This document shows positions 1-9,677 of a stretch of 64,000 bases of DNA, in pieces. Origin of the DNA: Gerris lacustris (taxonomy: Eukaryota; Arthropoda; Insecta; Hemiptera; Gerridae); the NCBI GenBank assembly GCA_951217055.1, contig OX578277.1:115441904-115505903 (forward strand). The letters are read 5' to 3'. Numbering within the stretch: position 1 is the first letter of the stretch; every line of letters begins with the position of its first letter. The notes under the pieces were generated by a model. It was given only the letters and a program-made list of their open reading frames with translations. It was not told the DNA's origin and did not search any database. The position numbers and the translations under genes were made by a program.

Positions 1-384
1 TTTAAAAATAACTAATAAATTTAACTGAACACAACACAATTAATAGAATATTTACTCATAACACGGAGCGTTTTAAAACAAAACAAAGAAATATTTAAAA
101 AAAACAGCTGATTGCGAGTCATGATTGTAATAAACAGTGTTGCCAACTTAAATCTTCGTTACATCCGTTTAAACGCAGTTCTTTTACCAGAATTAAGTTG
201 GCTGCACTGCATTTACAAGGAGTTATGCCATAACTCCTTGTGGCTCGGCCAGGCAGTCAATTTTGACTGCCTGGCCGAGCCAGGGTTTAAAATTTTTTCA
301 AGTTTTTAGGGTGTTAAATGAAACCACTTAACACCCTAAAAACCAAGCAGTTAAGCTAACTTCTTCTCCCGCCTGGAGATAAAC
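1..384 (+). repeat. Family F dispersed repeat, right part (copy 1, cut by the window edge)
   Basis: Positions about 30-384 closely match 45850-46120. Both contain the blocks CACGGAGCGTTTTAAAAC and CAGTTCTTTTAC and end in CTTCTCCCGCCTGGAG followed by GTAAACA or ATAAACA. The other copies are at 6070-6676, 21274-22052 and 45535-46120, with a fragment near 41998-42054. The left part of this copy lies outside the window. Nothing in it looks coding; the 65-codon frame at 112-309 runs through hairpin arms. It is probably a non-autonomous transposon of unassigned class. Confidence 0.75.
216..343. repeat. Three consecutive near-perfect hairpins
   Basis: Three inverted repeats lie in a row inside family-F copy 1. 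At 216-240 two 12-bp arms (CAAGGAGTTATG and its complement) enclose one base. At 241-282 two 20-bp arms starting TGGCTCGGCCAGGC enclose TT. At 302-343 two 16-bp arms (GTTTTTAGGGTGTTAA and its complement) enclose 10 bases. The sister copy at 46020-46080 has only single-arm versions of these segments. Such stems could form cruciforms in DNA or strong hairpins in RNA. Confidence 0.9.
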
Positions 385-1279
385 AATATTTTCCCTGGGA
401 AATCGACGTATTTGGTTAATTTCGTATTTAAATGAAATTGACCTTATAGAATTGTTTTATCGAATTTTATGTGGGTCTGTGTACATTTATCCGATTGGGC
501 TCAATTTGTGTATTTTCACTAAATGAGTAGTCCTGATAAAGACTTTTAGTTTAGAAAATTGTATGTCTTTTTGTAGCTCTTTTTAAAAAATATTAAATTT
601 TTTTTTTTTAAACAAATATCACATATATTATTTAAATAGTTTATAAATCATCAAGAAAACAATAGTTTATTAATTACGCCTTATCTTGCCTCTAAACCTT
701 AACTGACGCTAAAAGTGTGTTTTTGCGTAGTATAATAATTTCTAAATTATATTGATATATCTTCCAATAATAATTTTGAACATAGGGAAAAGTAAGAAAA
801 AGAAGGGAATTGAGCCCAGACTGATCTTCTAACGTTAGAAAGTTAATACTTGAGAAAGGGCTCCTATTTCGGATGTAAGCAATATTATATATGTATTAAT
901 AAAAGATAACTCCAATTTCAAGCCAGGGATGTGAAAAGACACGGGGGGGGGGGGGGGGAACAGACGCAAAATACCGCTGCTGTTCCCGGAAAGTTAACTT
1001 TGAGAGGTTTTCTTCAATAGTCGGAATCAATTATTACTAATTTGGGATATTTTTAAATTATCTTATCACACGGTAGGGGGTATATAAATAAGGGAAAGGG
1101 ATAGATTCTAGATATTCTCGCTTAGTAAAATAATTTAAATGTTTCTTGATGGTAGTTTATAAACCCATCAAATTGAAAATAATACACCCCGTAGCGAAGC
1201 ACGGATATCCAGATAGTTTATAATAAATTAGAATCTTCTACTTAAATTATTTTATTAGGTAGTTTGCCAACGTTTAATT
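385..1279. other. AT-rich stretch without a recognisable gene
   Basis: This stretch holds a 16-base G run at 943-958. A segment near 1184-1222, CCCCGTAGCGAAGCACGG followed by ATATCCAG, resembles a motif often seen at transposon ends in insect genomes; that link is from memory and not certain. I see no open frame or splice pair worth calling. Confidence 0.5.
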
Positions 1280-1287
1280 ATACTGTG

Positions 1288-2522
1288 TAGGGATGGGAGG
1301 AACGGTTCCATGAGTGGAACGAGTTACAACGTTTCGTTCCAAACCAATAACTAGTTCCAGGAACTAGTTATTTTTGGAACGTATCGGTTTATGTTCCAAA
1401 GAAACAGTTTCTCTTATACTTCACGTGTTCCCGAGTCTAGTCCAGGTTCGTTCCACAATAAGTTCCGTTTCTTTATTAAATAGTTCCACTCTTCAATGAC
1501 GCTGACGATGAAAAGTTGAAATTAAATACAAACTTTATTAAAATATTAAGATCTCTTTATTTATCTTTTTATCTTATATTTTTTTATATTGATATTTTAA
1601 TTGCAACCAAGTAAACAGTATAATAAAAATGTTTATGATACAACATTATGGTAACCACTTAAAAGTATATTATATACCAGTATAAATAATATTTTTAAAT
1701 ACTAGAATATGTTCTTTCCATAACGAGATCCTAAAACTAAACAAAAAAACAAATTAAATTTCACCTGTTTATTTTGTATTTTTACTAACTATTTACTAAA
1801 GCGGAAAACAAAACTAAAAAAACGAAACGAGTGGCGAAGGGCGAAAGCGACAAGAGGAAGTTGACTATGGACCTAAAAGAATAAAAGCGGCAAAGAGGCA
1901 TCGATGTTTCTGAAAGAGAAAAAGATAACGCTTCACTATAACTGGAGTGATTCCGAGACTCGAGCTCTCATCCCCACCCCATTACTCTACTCTACTATAC
2001 AAGACATAAGACACACACGTTACGTTCCAGCTTGGCTGGAACTGGAACTTGGAACGAAACTATAGTTTTCGTTCCTCGCGAAACGAATCTTTTACGTTCC
2101 CTCCGAGTTACAGTTTCGTTACGTTATCTCGTTCCCGTTTCCTCTTTTCAGTTACGTTACACGTTACGTATTGGCGCTTGGAACGAAGATTATTAGTTTC
2201 GTTCCAAGAGAAACGAGTTTTTAATGTTCCCTTTAAGTTAGTTGTTTAGTTTCGTTTCCGTTTCCTCTTTAATGAGTTACGTTTCGTATTATTTTGCTGG
2301 ATAATTCTTAAAAGATATTATTTTTTTGTAAAATGGTGGTAACAAATTTGTATCGAATTCAAACAATAAAAATTTATTAACTAAATGAAACTCGACAATA
2401 AAATAAAAACTTCAAAGTCGTTCCAAAAATAACGTAGTTCCATGAAGTCTTGGAACGATTGGAACCGTTCCAACACTGGAACTAGTTATTTTTATAGTTA
2501 CGTTCCGTTTCGCCCATCCCTA
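1288..2522. mobile_element. hAT-like non-autonomous element with 8-bp target duplication
   Basis: The element begins TAGGGATGGG and ends CCCATCCCTA, a perfect 10-bp terminal inverted repeat. It is flanked by ATACTGTG at 1280-1287 and ATACTGTA at 2523-2530, a 7/8 match. An 8-bp duplication with TAGGG-type ends is the hAT signature. The interior is crowded with GGAAC/GTTCC and CGTTTCGTTCC motifs on both strands, like the subterminal transposase-binding repeats of hAT elements. Its longest frame (66 codons, 2049-2249) is made of these motifs, so no transposase is encoded and mobilisation would need a partner element. Confidence 0.85.
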
Positions 2523-2978
2523 ATACTGTAACGACAATTCTTATTTTAATAATTCAATAAATCTAAAACTAAAAGAAATAATTCAGAAGAAAACCAAGGA
2601 ATTATATAGGGTCCCTTTTATAACGTTAATTTGTATTTTTATAGTGAAAGATAATAACAAATAAAAAAAGGGGGAAAAAAAAAAAACTAGAAGCGCAGCT
2701 GTGTCGATGGTTTGTCCTAGTTCCAAGAAAGTTTGCTGGAACCTTTTTAAAATCAGTCAGTTTTACATCCGGTTGATATAATGTTGCTTCAAAACAAGCA
2801 ACATAATATTCTATTTGTTTATCTCATGAAGACAACTTGCGTTCTACCTCTACCTTACCTAACTGCTAATTCCTTGAAATAAACAAAAACTCACCACCTT
2901 GCTTCCATCTATAAACAAACAGGGTTTATGGAATTTCATAAAAACTAATTCAATTTATACTTTATTTAAAATTGTTTT
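2523..2978. other. AT-rich stretch, nothing recognised
   Basis: This is simple A/T-rich DNA between the hAT-like element and the first family-B copy. I see no convincing frame, repeat or RNA. Confidence 0.4.
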
Positions 2979-3281
2979 ACTACTTTTTAATTAGCTTGCT
3001 TTCTTGTTTGTTTGTTTGTTTGTTTGTCCGGTACGAATCTGGCAATCGATTTCTAACTAACTTCCCGAATAGCCTAGACATTTGAAACTTTTAGCATAGC
3101 TCAGAACACGATGACAATGCATTATTTTAATACTTTTAGCCATCTTTCAGCAGAATTTAATTCAATTTCAGCAAACTTTGCTGTTTGGAAAGTTAGTTTG
3201 GAAAAAATCCGCAAGTTATTTTATTTGTTTTGCCATGTCCCATATTTACAATCTTCATTTTGACGGGTTTCAAATTTGTGA
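2979..3281 (+). repeat. Family B element, truncated (copy 1)
   Basis: It starts TACTAC and then ATTAGCTTGCTTTCTTG, a (GTTT)n run, and TCTGGCAATCGATTTC. The same order is found at 13121, 43236 and, on the minus strand, 62427-63005. Full copies are about 580 bp; this one stops after about 300 bp and lacks the right half with its ACGTAGTA end. The short run of GTTT units is a microsatellite that differs between copies. Confidence 0.8.
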
Positions 3282-3760
3282 TTTTTATAAATAAGAGATT
3301 ATTAAGAAAAATGAAATTACAGTTTAAATAAAATCAGAAAATGTTCTGTGATACTGATAAAATGTATGTTTTCTTTCTCTTGTAGTTCTCATTCCAACGT
3401 TGAATTTTAAATGTTTTTTATTAAAAAAATTGAATTTTATCATACAATTTTTTTTTTTCATTAATTGGTGTGGGTAATAGATACTCTGTAAAAAAATTGA
3501 GGTTTTCGCAGGTTCTCGACGAGTGAGTTTAAAATTGATTTCTAAATTACCTCTCAAACAAGTCAAGTTAATTTAAGCATTAAGTTTTTTGTTCTCATGT
3601 GCACTATTTTCTTTTGAACTTACACTCTCATGTGTTTTCTTGAACCCTAAAACTTGAATCCCCAAAAATGAAATTGGCTAGTTCATTGTCTAAAAGCTAA
3701 AATAGCAAATGATTAAAATAAATAATTAAATTTAATGATTCTAATTCAAAAAAGAAAATA

Positions 3761-4373
3761 GGTCCGAGACAACTCAGTCAAACTTTCTCATTTATACGAG
3801 TTAATTATTATTTAGCCCAGTGTTTTCCATTGATTAGTTTTCGAGCTTTCGCAGGGTATACATTTAATTTTTATTAAATATTTAATCAAAATGTATCATA
3901 AAAAATAACATTTCTTCGGTGGGGAATCGAACCCAGCCTCTTTCAGTCCGCGTTAAAGCTATTATCTCAAGAACAAATTTTTCCCTGGAATACGGCTTAT
4001 ATCGTTAGATTCATATTTAAATGGACTACATTTCAGAATTTGTTTAATGAAAATCGTCTGAACTGTTATCGAGAAATAATTATTTTTTCATGGTTTTTTG
4101 GGAGGGAGCTCCCCCAAATTTTGAGCTAAAATTCATTTCTCGATTTCCCCCTGGGGTAATGTTTTTGCTAAACATGAATACCAAATTTCTTCAAAATCGG
4201 CCCGGCAATTTAGGCTCCAGGCGTACAGACATTTTTGTACACAGACAAAAGAATTTTTTTGAAAAAAAAACAACACTTTTTTGACTCAGGGGACTTTAAA
4301 ACGTGTAAATCCATCAAAATCTCAAAATATAATTTTTGTATCACAATAATTTTTCTTTATATGAGAAAGAAAA
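3761..4373 (+). repeat. Family D repeat, SINE-like with tRNA-type B box on the minus strand (copy 1)
   Basis: This 610-bp repeat starts GGTCCGAGACAACTCAG and ends near ATGAGAAAGAAAAT. Near-full copies lie at 46930-47522 and 53603-54230, with partial copies at 8301-8355, 26813-26921, 27005-27335, 29236-29385, 35385-35615 and 57388-57691. On the minus strand a segment close to GGTTCGATTCCCC matches the RNA polymerase III B-box consensus. The two ends carry related inverted motifs, ACTTTCTCATAT and ATATGAGAAAGT. It encodes no enzyme, and its small frames are not conserved between copies. Confidence 0.75.
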
Positions 4374-5744
4374 TATAGATTAAATGTAGATATGTTTAGG
4401 AAATAAATTGGTTTTATGCTGCATATGAAACGTGATATTTTACTGATTTTTTATTTTAAATAAAGTAAATGACAACACTGTTCTACTTCACCTAGATAAA
4501 ACTTTGAATATTATTAAAGGTCAAAGACTTTTAAAGAAAAATATGGAAACGTTTAAACTAAATATGTAATCATACTGTGTAGTAATTATTATCGCTTTCT
4601 TGCTCTTAGAAAAATTAAAATAAAAAGGAAGGTAAAAGAAAAAAACAACATAAAAATGAGTTAATAATCACGTTCAAATTCAAAACAATGATAAAAAAAA
4701 CTAATTTTTTAAAAAAAACGTTGATCTAAATTTTGTATATTCTAAATAAATATGACTTCATAACAGAGTTTAAATAACAAAAAAATATCTAACTCAAACA
4801 ATATTAAAACCAGATGAGAATAAAATCACAGACTCGTGTAATAGTCTGTGAATCACTGCGTTCTCTTATCAGTCTTATCTAGATAACATTACTATCTCAC
4901 ACTAGCGCTCACAACAAATACTAACCTAAAACAAGTTAATTCACTTTTTAATTAATCCCTTTATAAGTTGTCTATGATTTCATCAAAAACAACAACAAAA
5001 AAACCACCAACTGTTCCACCGGTGTTTGCCTTTCTAAATCAGTGAATAGAGTAATCCTAGAATGATGAATATTGAAACAAACAAAAACAAACATAATATA
5101 TTATTTAAATTAGGTTTATTTTTTAAACTTTGTCAAAGTGAATATAAGTTTATTAAAATGTATAAAATGAAACATAATACTATTACATAACATGTAACAT
5201 AGTATTATGTTAATTTTACATTAAAATGTAATGTAATTAAAGTAAAGATTAAATTTAAATTTACATTTTACGTTCATGTGCAATCTGTTGTAAACAAGTA
5301 TATAATCGTACAATGATGTTAACATAATACACATGTTATAATATACCGTATATTTATATACTGTTCTCGAAATAACTCGTTTTTAACATTTAAAATTAAA
5401 CCAATGATAACAAAATAAAATGTAAATTTAATAATGTAAATACCCTTCTGCCGCTATGCACAAAATATTATATTTAATTTATCTATTTATTAATCTATAA
5501 ATAAATAAATTAGTAAATGAATAGCCAAATTTTGCAATATTATTTTTTGCGTTTTGTTTTAATAATTTCGGGGGTAAAATTGCCGCCATTTTGTATTATA
5601 CGGGACATGTATATCTGTGGATACTCCACTAACATAAAAATACAAAACATCAACAAATTTGGGTCACCACAGTTACGGCCACCTAAAATTTGACTTTTCA
5701 TTGGACCCCATGGATGGATATTATGTTAATGTATTTTTTTCTCA
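4374..5744. other. Very AT-rich stretch, nothing recognised
   Basis: About 1.4 kb of highly A/T-rich sequence with many short inverted runs (for example around 5160-5260) but no terminal repeat pair, tandem array, exon-like segment or RNA gene that I can support. Confidence 0.4.
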
Positions 5745-6063
5745 TTTTTAGGGTCTATCCTTATGGATACCCCAATGTATATGGGTGGATGGATATGGAT
5801 GATATGATACCCCATTCAAAAATTACTAAAAATAAAAAATATTTCGATCAGTTCGCAATTTTGCTTGCTGCTCGAAGAAATTTTAAGTGTTCAAGTTTGC
5901 AATATTTTCCCTGTTTTTGGGCAAAACAGTTTAACTTGTATACTAAATTTCAAATCTCTAGCTACAGTAGGTCGTGAGATATACTCCAAGATCCGACGGA
6001 CGGACGAACTACCAAAATCATAAGGGTTCCTAGAATGACCTCGAATCGAAACCCTAAAAAGAG
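5745..6063 (+). repeat. Family I dispersed repeat (copy 1)
   Basis: The 3' half matches 12640-12797: both share TTTTTGGGCAAAA, GTTTAACTTGTAT and GACGGACGAACTACCAAAA, and end near AAACCCTAAAA. It starts near AGGGTCTATCC and ends with an inverted-looking ACCCTAAAAA. The 95-codon frame at 5690-5977 crosses its start and shows no protein-like features. Confidence 0.65.
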
Positions 6064-6069
6064 AAGAAT

Positions 6070-6676
6070 ATAATAGTTATTTATGCACCTAGGGAGTAAA
6101 GTAAGCCATTATTCCCTGAGCCAAAAAAGTTGGTTTTTGAGGCGAAGCCGAAGGAACCATAGTCCCTAAATCCCGAGGCAAAGCCGAAGGAGATAATTAT
6201 CGCGAGGGGAATAATGGCACTTTACTCACGAGTTACATACAATATTTTATCTCCAGTAGGAAGAAAATACACATTTTCGTCCATAGCACAGTTTTTATTT
6301 ATTTTACAATTCAACAATAATTATTTGAACTTTTAATAGCAGTTATAAGAGATTCAATATTAAAAACAAATAAGAATTGGGAAATGGAATTGTTGTTTAT
6401 TTTTGTTTGGAAGGTTATTTAGATGCAGGTTATAATGTTGTAAACAAAGATAAACATGGTCAAAAAAGCGCAGTGCCGCCAACCTGATTTCAACAACTTC
6501 ATTATATTAGCCATACATTTTGTACTATTTATAAAATAATTAAGTTGCAATCTTTACTTTTTTGCCCTACTTTACTTTTTCGCCCTACTTTTACTTTTTC
6601 TCCCTACTTTTTGATTAGTTGAGTCCCTCTAAACTAATTCAAAATCATAACTCTTTTTCCCTACTGGAGATAAAAT
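6070..6676 (+). repeat. Family F dispersed repeat (copy 2)
   Basis: This copy has the family layout. A palindromic left module (6070-6250) starts TAGTTATTTATGCACC and carries GAGGCGAAGCCGAAGGAACC. An internal TTTTATCTCCAGTAGG follows, and a right end CTACTGGAGATAAAAT repeats it in inverted form. Copies 3 and 4 have the same order of blocks. Regularly repeated CCCTACTTT units near 6560-6610 are specific to this copy. Confidence 0.7.
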
Positions 6677-6689
6677 AAATTTGGTAATA

Positions 6690-6770
6690 GTAGTTAGTAA
6701 AAGCATAAAATCACTAAATTATACAAAATCGGACGCTAGGAAGCTATGTGCCACACTAATTGGCTAAGTA
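6690..6770 (+). repeat. Family L short repeat motif (copy 1)
   Basis: The core GAAGCTATGTGCCACACTAA recurs on the minus strand near 18793-18863 and 58011-58085, and on the plus strand near 34105-34150. The first pair also share AAAGCATAAAAT upstream. It is probably the end of an old transposon. Confidence 0.5.
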
Positions 6771-6994
6771 TTGTTTGCTTTATTTTTACATAGAGGAGTA
6801 AGACACAGCTACCATTTTAAGAATAGATTTTTCAAAAACAGTCTGACCACACTCAATGCCAATTGACAATTAAAACGGAAATTTTAGTTTTGAATGCTAT
6901 GCGATGTGGCACGACGTGCCTCTAATGCACGCCACGCATGGCAGTGCGATGCGATACGGCCCGCTCCTAGTCTAGTGCTTGCTCGCCTTAACGT

Positions 6995-7262
6995 TTACTA
7001 CGTTCACACATCGTTTTGGAAACGGTTTTGAAAACGATCCGCCAGTTCAAAACGCTGTGTGAACGGAGATCGACGGATCGTATAGGTTTAGATCCGCTCC
7101 ACCAAAAATACGTGATCGGAAATGGGGGATCGAATTCAAAACGCTCGTGTGAACAGGTCGTGGAGGGGATCGAGATATCAGGTTATTTTACTCTTTTCCA
7201 CTTTTTAAGTTCTTTGTTTTTGTGAGCTTCGTCCCCAGGCCACCATAAGAAGTGAGTCGCTG
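6995..7262 (+). repeat. Family K dispersed repeat (copy 1)
   Basis: It begins TTACTACGTTCACACATCGT and ends ATAAGAAGTGAGTCGCTG. The copy at 8792-9062 has the same two ends and a similar GATC-rich interior. Internal sequence contains inverted AACGCTGTGTGAACG-type blocks. No terminal inverted repeat or target duplication is evident, so the class is open. The 69-codon frame at 7016-7225 lies entirely inside it. Confidence 0.75.
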
Positions 7263-7529
7263 TCACCAAACGTATAAATGCTAGAATAAAATGTTTGGCA
7301 CCGTTGTAAAGCTGACAAAAGTTCCTATAAGAAAAATGTAATTTTAATTTTCATGCCTTCAAATTATATGACAAACATTTTATACAAATATTATTTTTAA
7401 GGAAAAATTTAAAAAAACAATTTTTGGGGTCCCATATCTTGGTAAAAAACCGAGCTCAAACTTTTCGGACTTTAGGAAAAACTTCCTATTGACTAACGTT
7501 TCGATCAATATTAATATTATTACCAATTC

Positions 7530-8256
7530 ATAAGACGGAATTTTTAGTAAGCCTCGTTGAAAGCTAAAAAGAAACATGTTTATTGTTGCTATTGTTGACA
7601 CAGAGATGAGTAATACCAACTTAGAATAATACTATATATAGAAGGAGCATAGAATCGGAATCCTAAGCAATTACTGATAAGAGACTGAAGCCAACTTTTG
7701 CCGAGAGGTTGTGTCCTTAAGACTAGGCTGCCAACATAACAACACTCGTTTTTTTCATTTAAACAGGAGAAGGTTGGTCATGCTTTAGTAACTATTCAAA
7801 GCCCGCTAACAAACATCAAGAAGACAAAACCCTGCCATTGGCTATTGTTTACGTTTCACTCTGACGTCATTTTTTACAACTCGCCCAGCATGATATAATA
7901 AACATTTTTTTTAGCATATTTCAAGCTAAAATAAGATAAAACACAAAAAAATATTACAATAAACTAAACTGTCTATCAATAATTATAATTTAATAAAAAA
8001 ATAAATTAAATAACCGAAGCAAATAATTTTAGAGTTATGTCGTCACAAATAACAAAAATGGATTTTTAGAACGCGGATTAAGGGACACAACCAAAGTTGG
8101 CTTCAATGTTATCAGTGATCCTCCTTCTATATATTGTATTATTCTAAGAATACCAACCTTGCTTGTTTTTAATTATTTACTCACCTGTAAGTCAAGAATT
8201 GCAACAATAAACACGTTTCTTTTTTACTTTCAGCCAAGTTTAATGCAAATTCCGCC
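7530..8256. repeat. Foldback repeat whose loop holds a younger transposon
   Basis: The arm at about 7530-7606 (AAAAAGAAACATGTTTATTG and flanks) is the inverted, diverged copy of about 8182-8256 (CAATAAACACGTTTCTTTTT and flanks). The 7620-8148 element sits between the arms and accounts for nearly all of the loop. Without it, the arms would be almost adjacent. Confidence 0.65.
7620..8148. mobile_element. 529-bp TIR element with perfect 8-bp target duplication
   Basis: The ends are CTTAGAATAATAC and GTATTATTCTAAG, a perfect 13-bp inverted repeat. Weaker inverted similarity continues inward for about 90 bp (TATATAGAAGGAG, CTGAAGCCAACTTT, GGTTGTGTCC). The flanks are AATACCAA at 7612-7619 and AATACCAA at 8149-8156. 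An 8-bp duplication suggests a hAT-, P- or piggyBat-like integrase, but the TIR is not one I can assign. It has no coding capacity, so it is a MITE. Confidence 0.85.
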
Positions 8257-8266
8257 TGTTTTTTTT

Positions 8267-8300
8267 GGGGGGGGAGGGGGGGGGGGGGGGGGGGGGGGGG
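8267..8300. repeat. Poly-G tract
   Basis: A run of about 34 G with one A at 8275. It joins directly to a family-D fragment (8301-8355: TAGCGCCTCCAAATTTGGAG onward), in which full copies have a short G run at this point. The tract is an expanded homopolymer. Confidence 0.9.
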
Positions 8301-8355
8301 TAGCGCCTCCAAATTTGGAGCTAAAATTCATTTCTCGATTTAGCCTCGGTGTATG

Positions 8356-8791
8356 AATTTTGAGAATGTATTATACACTCAAATCCTACCTGTGTATTGC
8401 AGCTTTAAGTTGAATTGAACGCAGTAAATAAACACACGATGTGTAGAGAAGAGAGATTTAGTTAGTAAACAGTAGTGATAAGGTTATCAATGTTCACTAT
8501 TAGATACGTGTTGTTTGATTCCGTACAAGTCCTGTATCAACTTGGTACATCTCTTGTCTATTATAGGAAGGAAATAATGGAGACGGGTCGTGATTGCTGT
8601 AGATGGTTGGACCCAGCTAGCTGGTAATCCTGTTAGGAAAGCAAACTAGCTAGATGTTCAGTGGATTAGTGTGGCCTCATATTGCACATTTCCTACTACA
8701 GCTGGGTTTCAATACCTCTCCAATCTCTTGGCTCGAGTTGAACCACTAAGTACCCAGATTAGTCTTAATTCCTTCCTTTACTTTCCCACAA
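8356..8791. other. Unique-looking stretch without a supported gene
   Basis: Base composition is less extreme than in the flanks. A plus-strand 79-codon frame starts at 8671 but runs into the family-K repeat at 8792 and shows no known motif. I found no convincing splice-site pair on either strand. Confidence 0.35.
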
Positions 8792-9062
8792 TTACTACGT
8801 TCACACATCGTTTAGAAAGCGTTTCGGATCCAATTCGTTTTCAAAACGATTCGCGTTCATACAACAAAAAAATACAGGTGATCGAAATGTTTGTTTTCGA
8901 TATCTCATAACGGTGACGTCACGAGTAAAACCTTCTTTCTTGTTAACTAATATGTCCGCGAATTTTAACATTTCATTTACAAGTTATTAAAAGTTTTTAC
9001 AGGTTTTTTATAGTATTTACTTTTGTTTATGTCCACAGGCCATTATAAGAAGTGAGTCGCTG
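8792..9062 (+). repeat. Family K dispersed repeat (copy 2)
   Basis: It shares both ends with 6995-7262 (TTACTACGTTCACACATCG and ATAAGAAGTGAGTCGCTG), while the interior is diverged. It stops 14 bp short of the predicted splice donor at 9076-9081, so if the exon call is right this repeat lies inside the following intron. Confidence 0.75.
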
Positions 9063-9081
9063 ATTGATAAAATTTTCTTAC

Positions 9082-9183
9082 CTTATGGAATCGCTTATTT
9101 ATGCCTTGTCCACCGATGAATTGGCTATATGGCAACTGGGCGCTGGGCCATTTATTTTTTGTTGACATGCCAAACATGCCCTT
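9082..9183 (-). CDS. Candidate internal exon of an unidentified gene (34 codons, phase 0)
   Basis: On the minus strand a pyrimidine-rich tract ending TTCCCGCAG is followed by an open 102-base segment that ends AAG and runs straight into GTAAGAAAA, a consensus 5' splice donor. The translated segment begins KGMFGMSTKNKW and ends GGQGINKRFHK. It has mixed composition with Pro, Gly, Gln and Trp, unlike the low-complexity frames elsewhere in the window. It lies in apparently unique sequence. The frame stays open upstream to 9336, so a longer exon is possible. I do not recognise the protein, and no partner exons were found in the window. An alternative is chance signals in non-coding DNA. Confidence 0.4.
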
Positions 9184-9677
9184 CTGCGGGAACATTGAAA
9201 AGAGATTGATAAAGTTTTGATTTTCACAGGATCGTTTAATTACATTATTTAAAAAACAGAGGTACAGGGCAGTACAGGCGGCCACTGATACGAGTGGGCC
9301 GTGTGTTATATCGTGTGTTATAATCTTAAAAATCATGAAATTTGATTTTGTGGGAGAATAGTGAAGATTTGACCCATGGTTTATATTGTGTTTTTTGTAG
9401 CCCTTGAGTCGTAAAACAACCTACTTCATTTTTTCACATATATCGCCAATCACGCTGTATATATACAGGTGGATTCTATTACGGGTAAAGAATTTTAACA
9501 CTTATTTAGGTGTTTAAGACGTTTCGACCTTACATGTCATTTTCAAGCATAAAACATTTATTTTTCATATAAGTTATACACACTATGATTAATATTTCCA
9601 TACTTTATAACAATTGCATCATAAGTATCACAGTTTATGTCATTAAATTAATCCTATATAATAACCGGATTTACCTA
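9184..9677. other. Stretch between candidate exon and 27-bp satellite
   Basis: On the minus strand the frame of the candidate exon stays open up to 9336. The segment 9337-9677 is A/T-rich with no recognised element. A motif near 9360-9420 (TTTATATTGTGTTTTTTGTAG) resembles a plus-strand splice acceptor but leads into no good frame. Confidence 0.35.

Noticed and set aside
3000..3030. (GTTT)n run as a regulatory element
   Set aside because: It is a variable microsatellite internal to family B, with different lengths in each copy.
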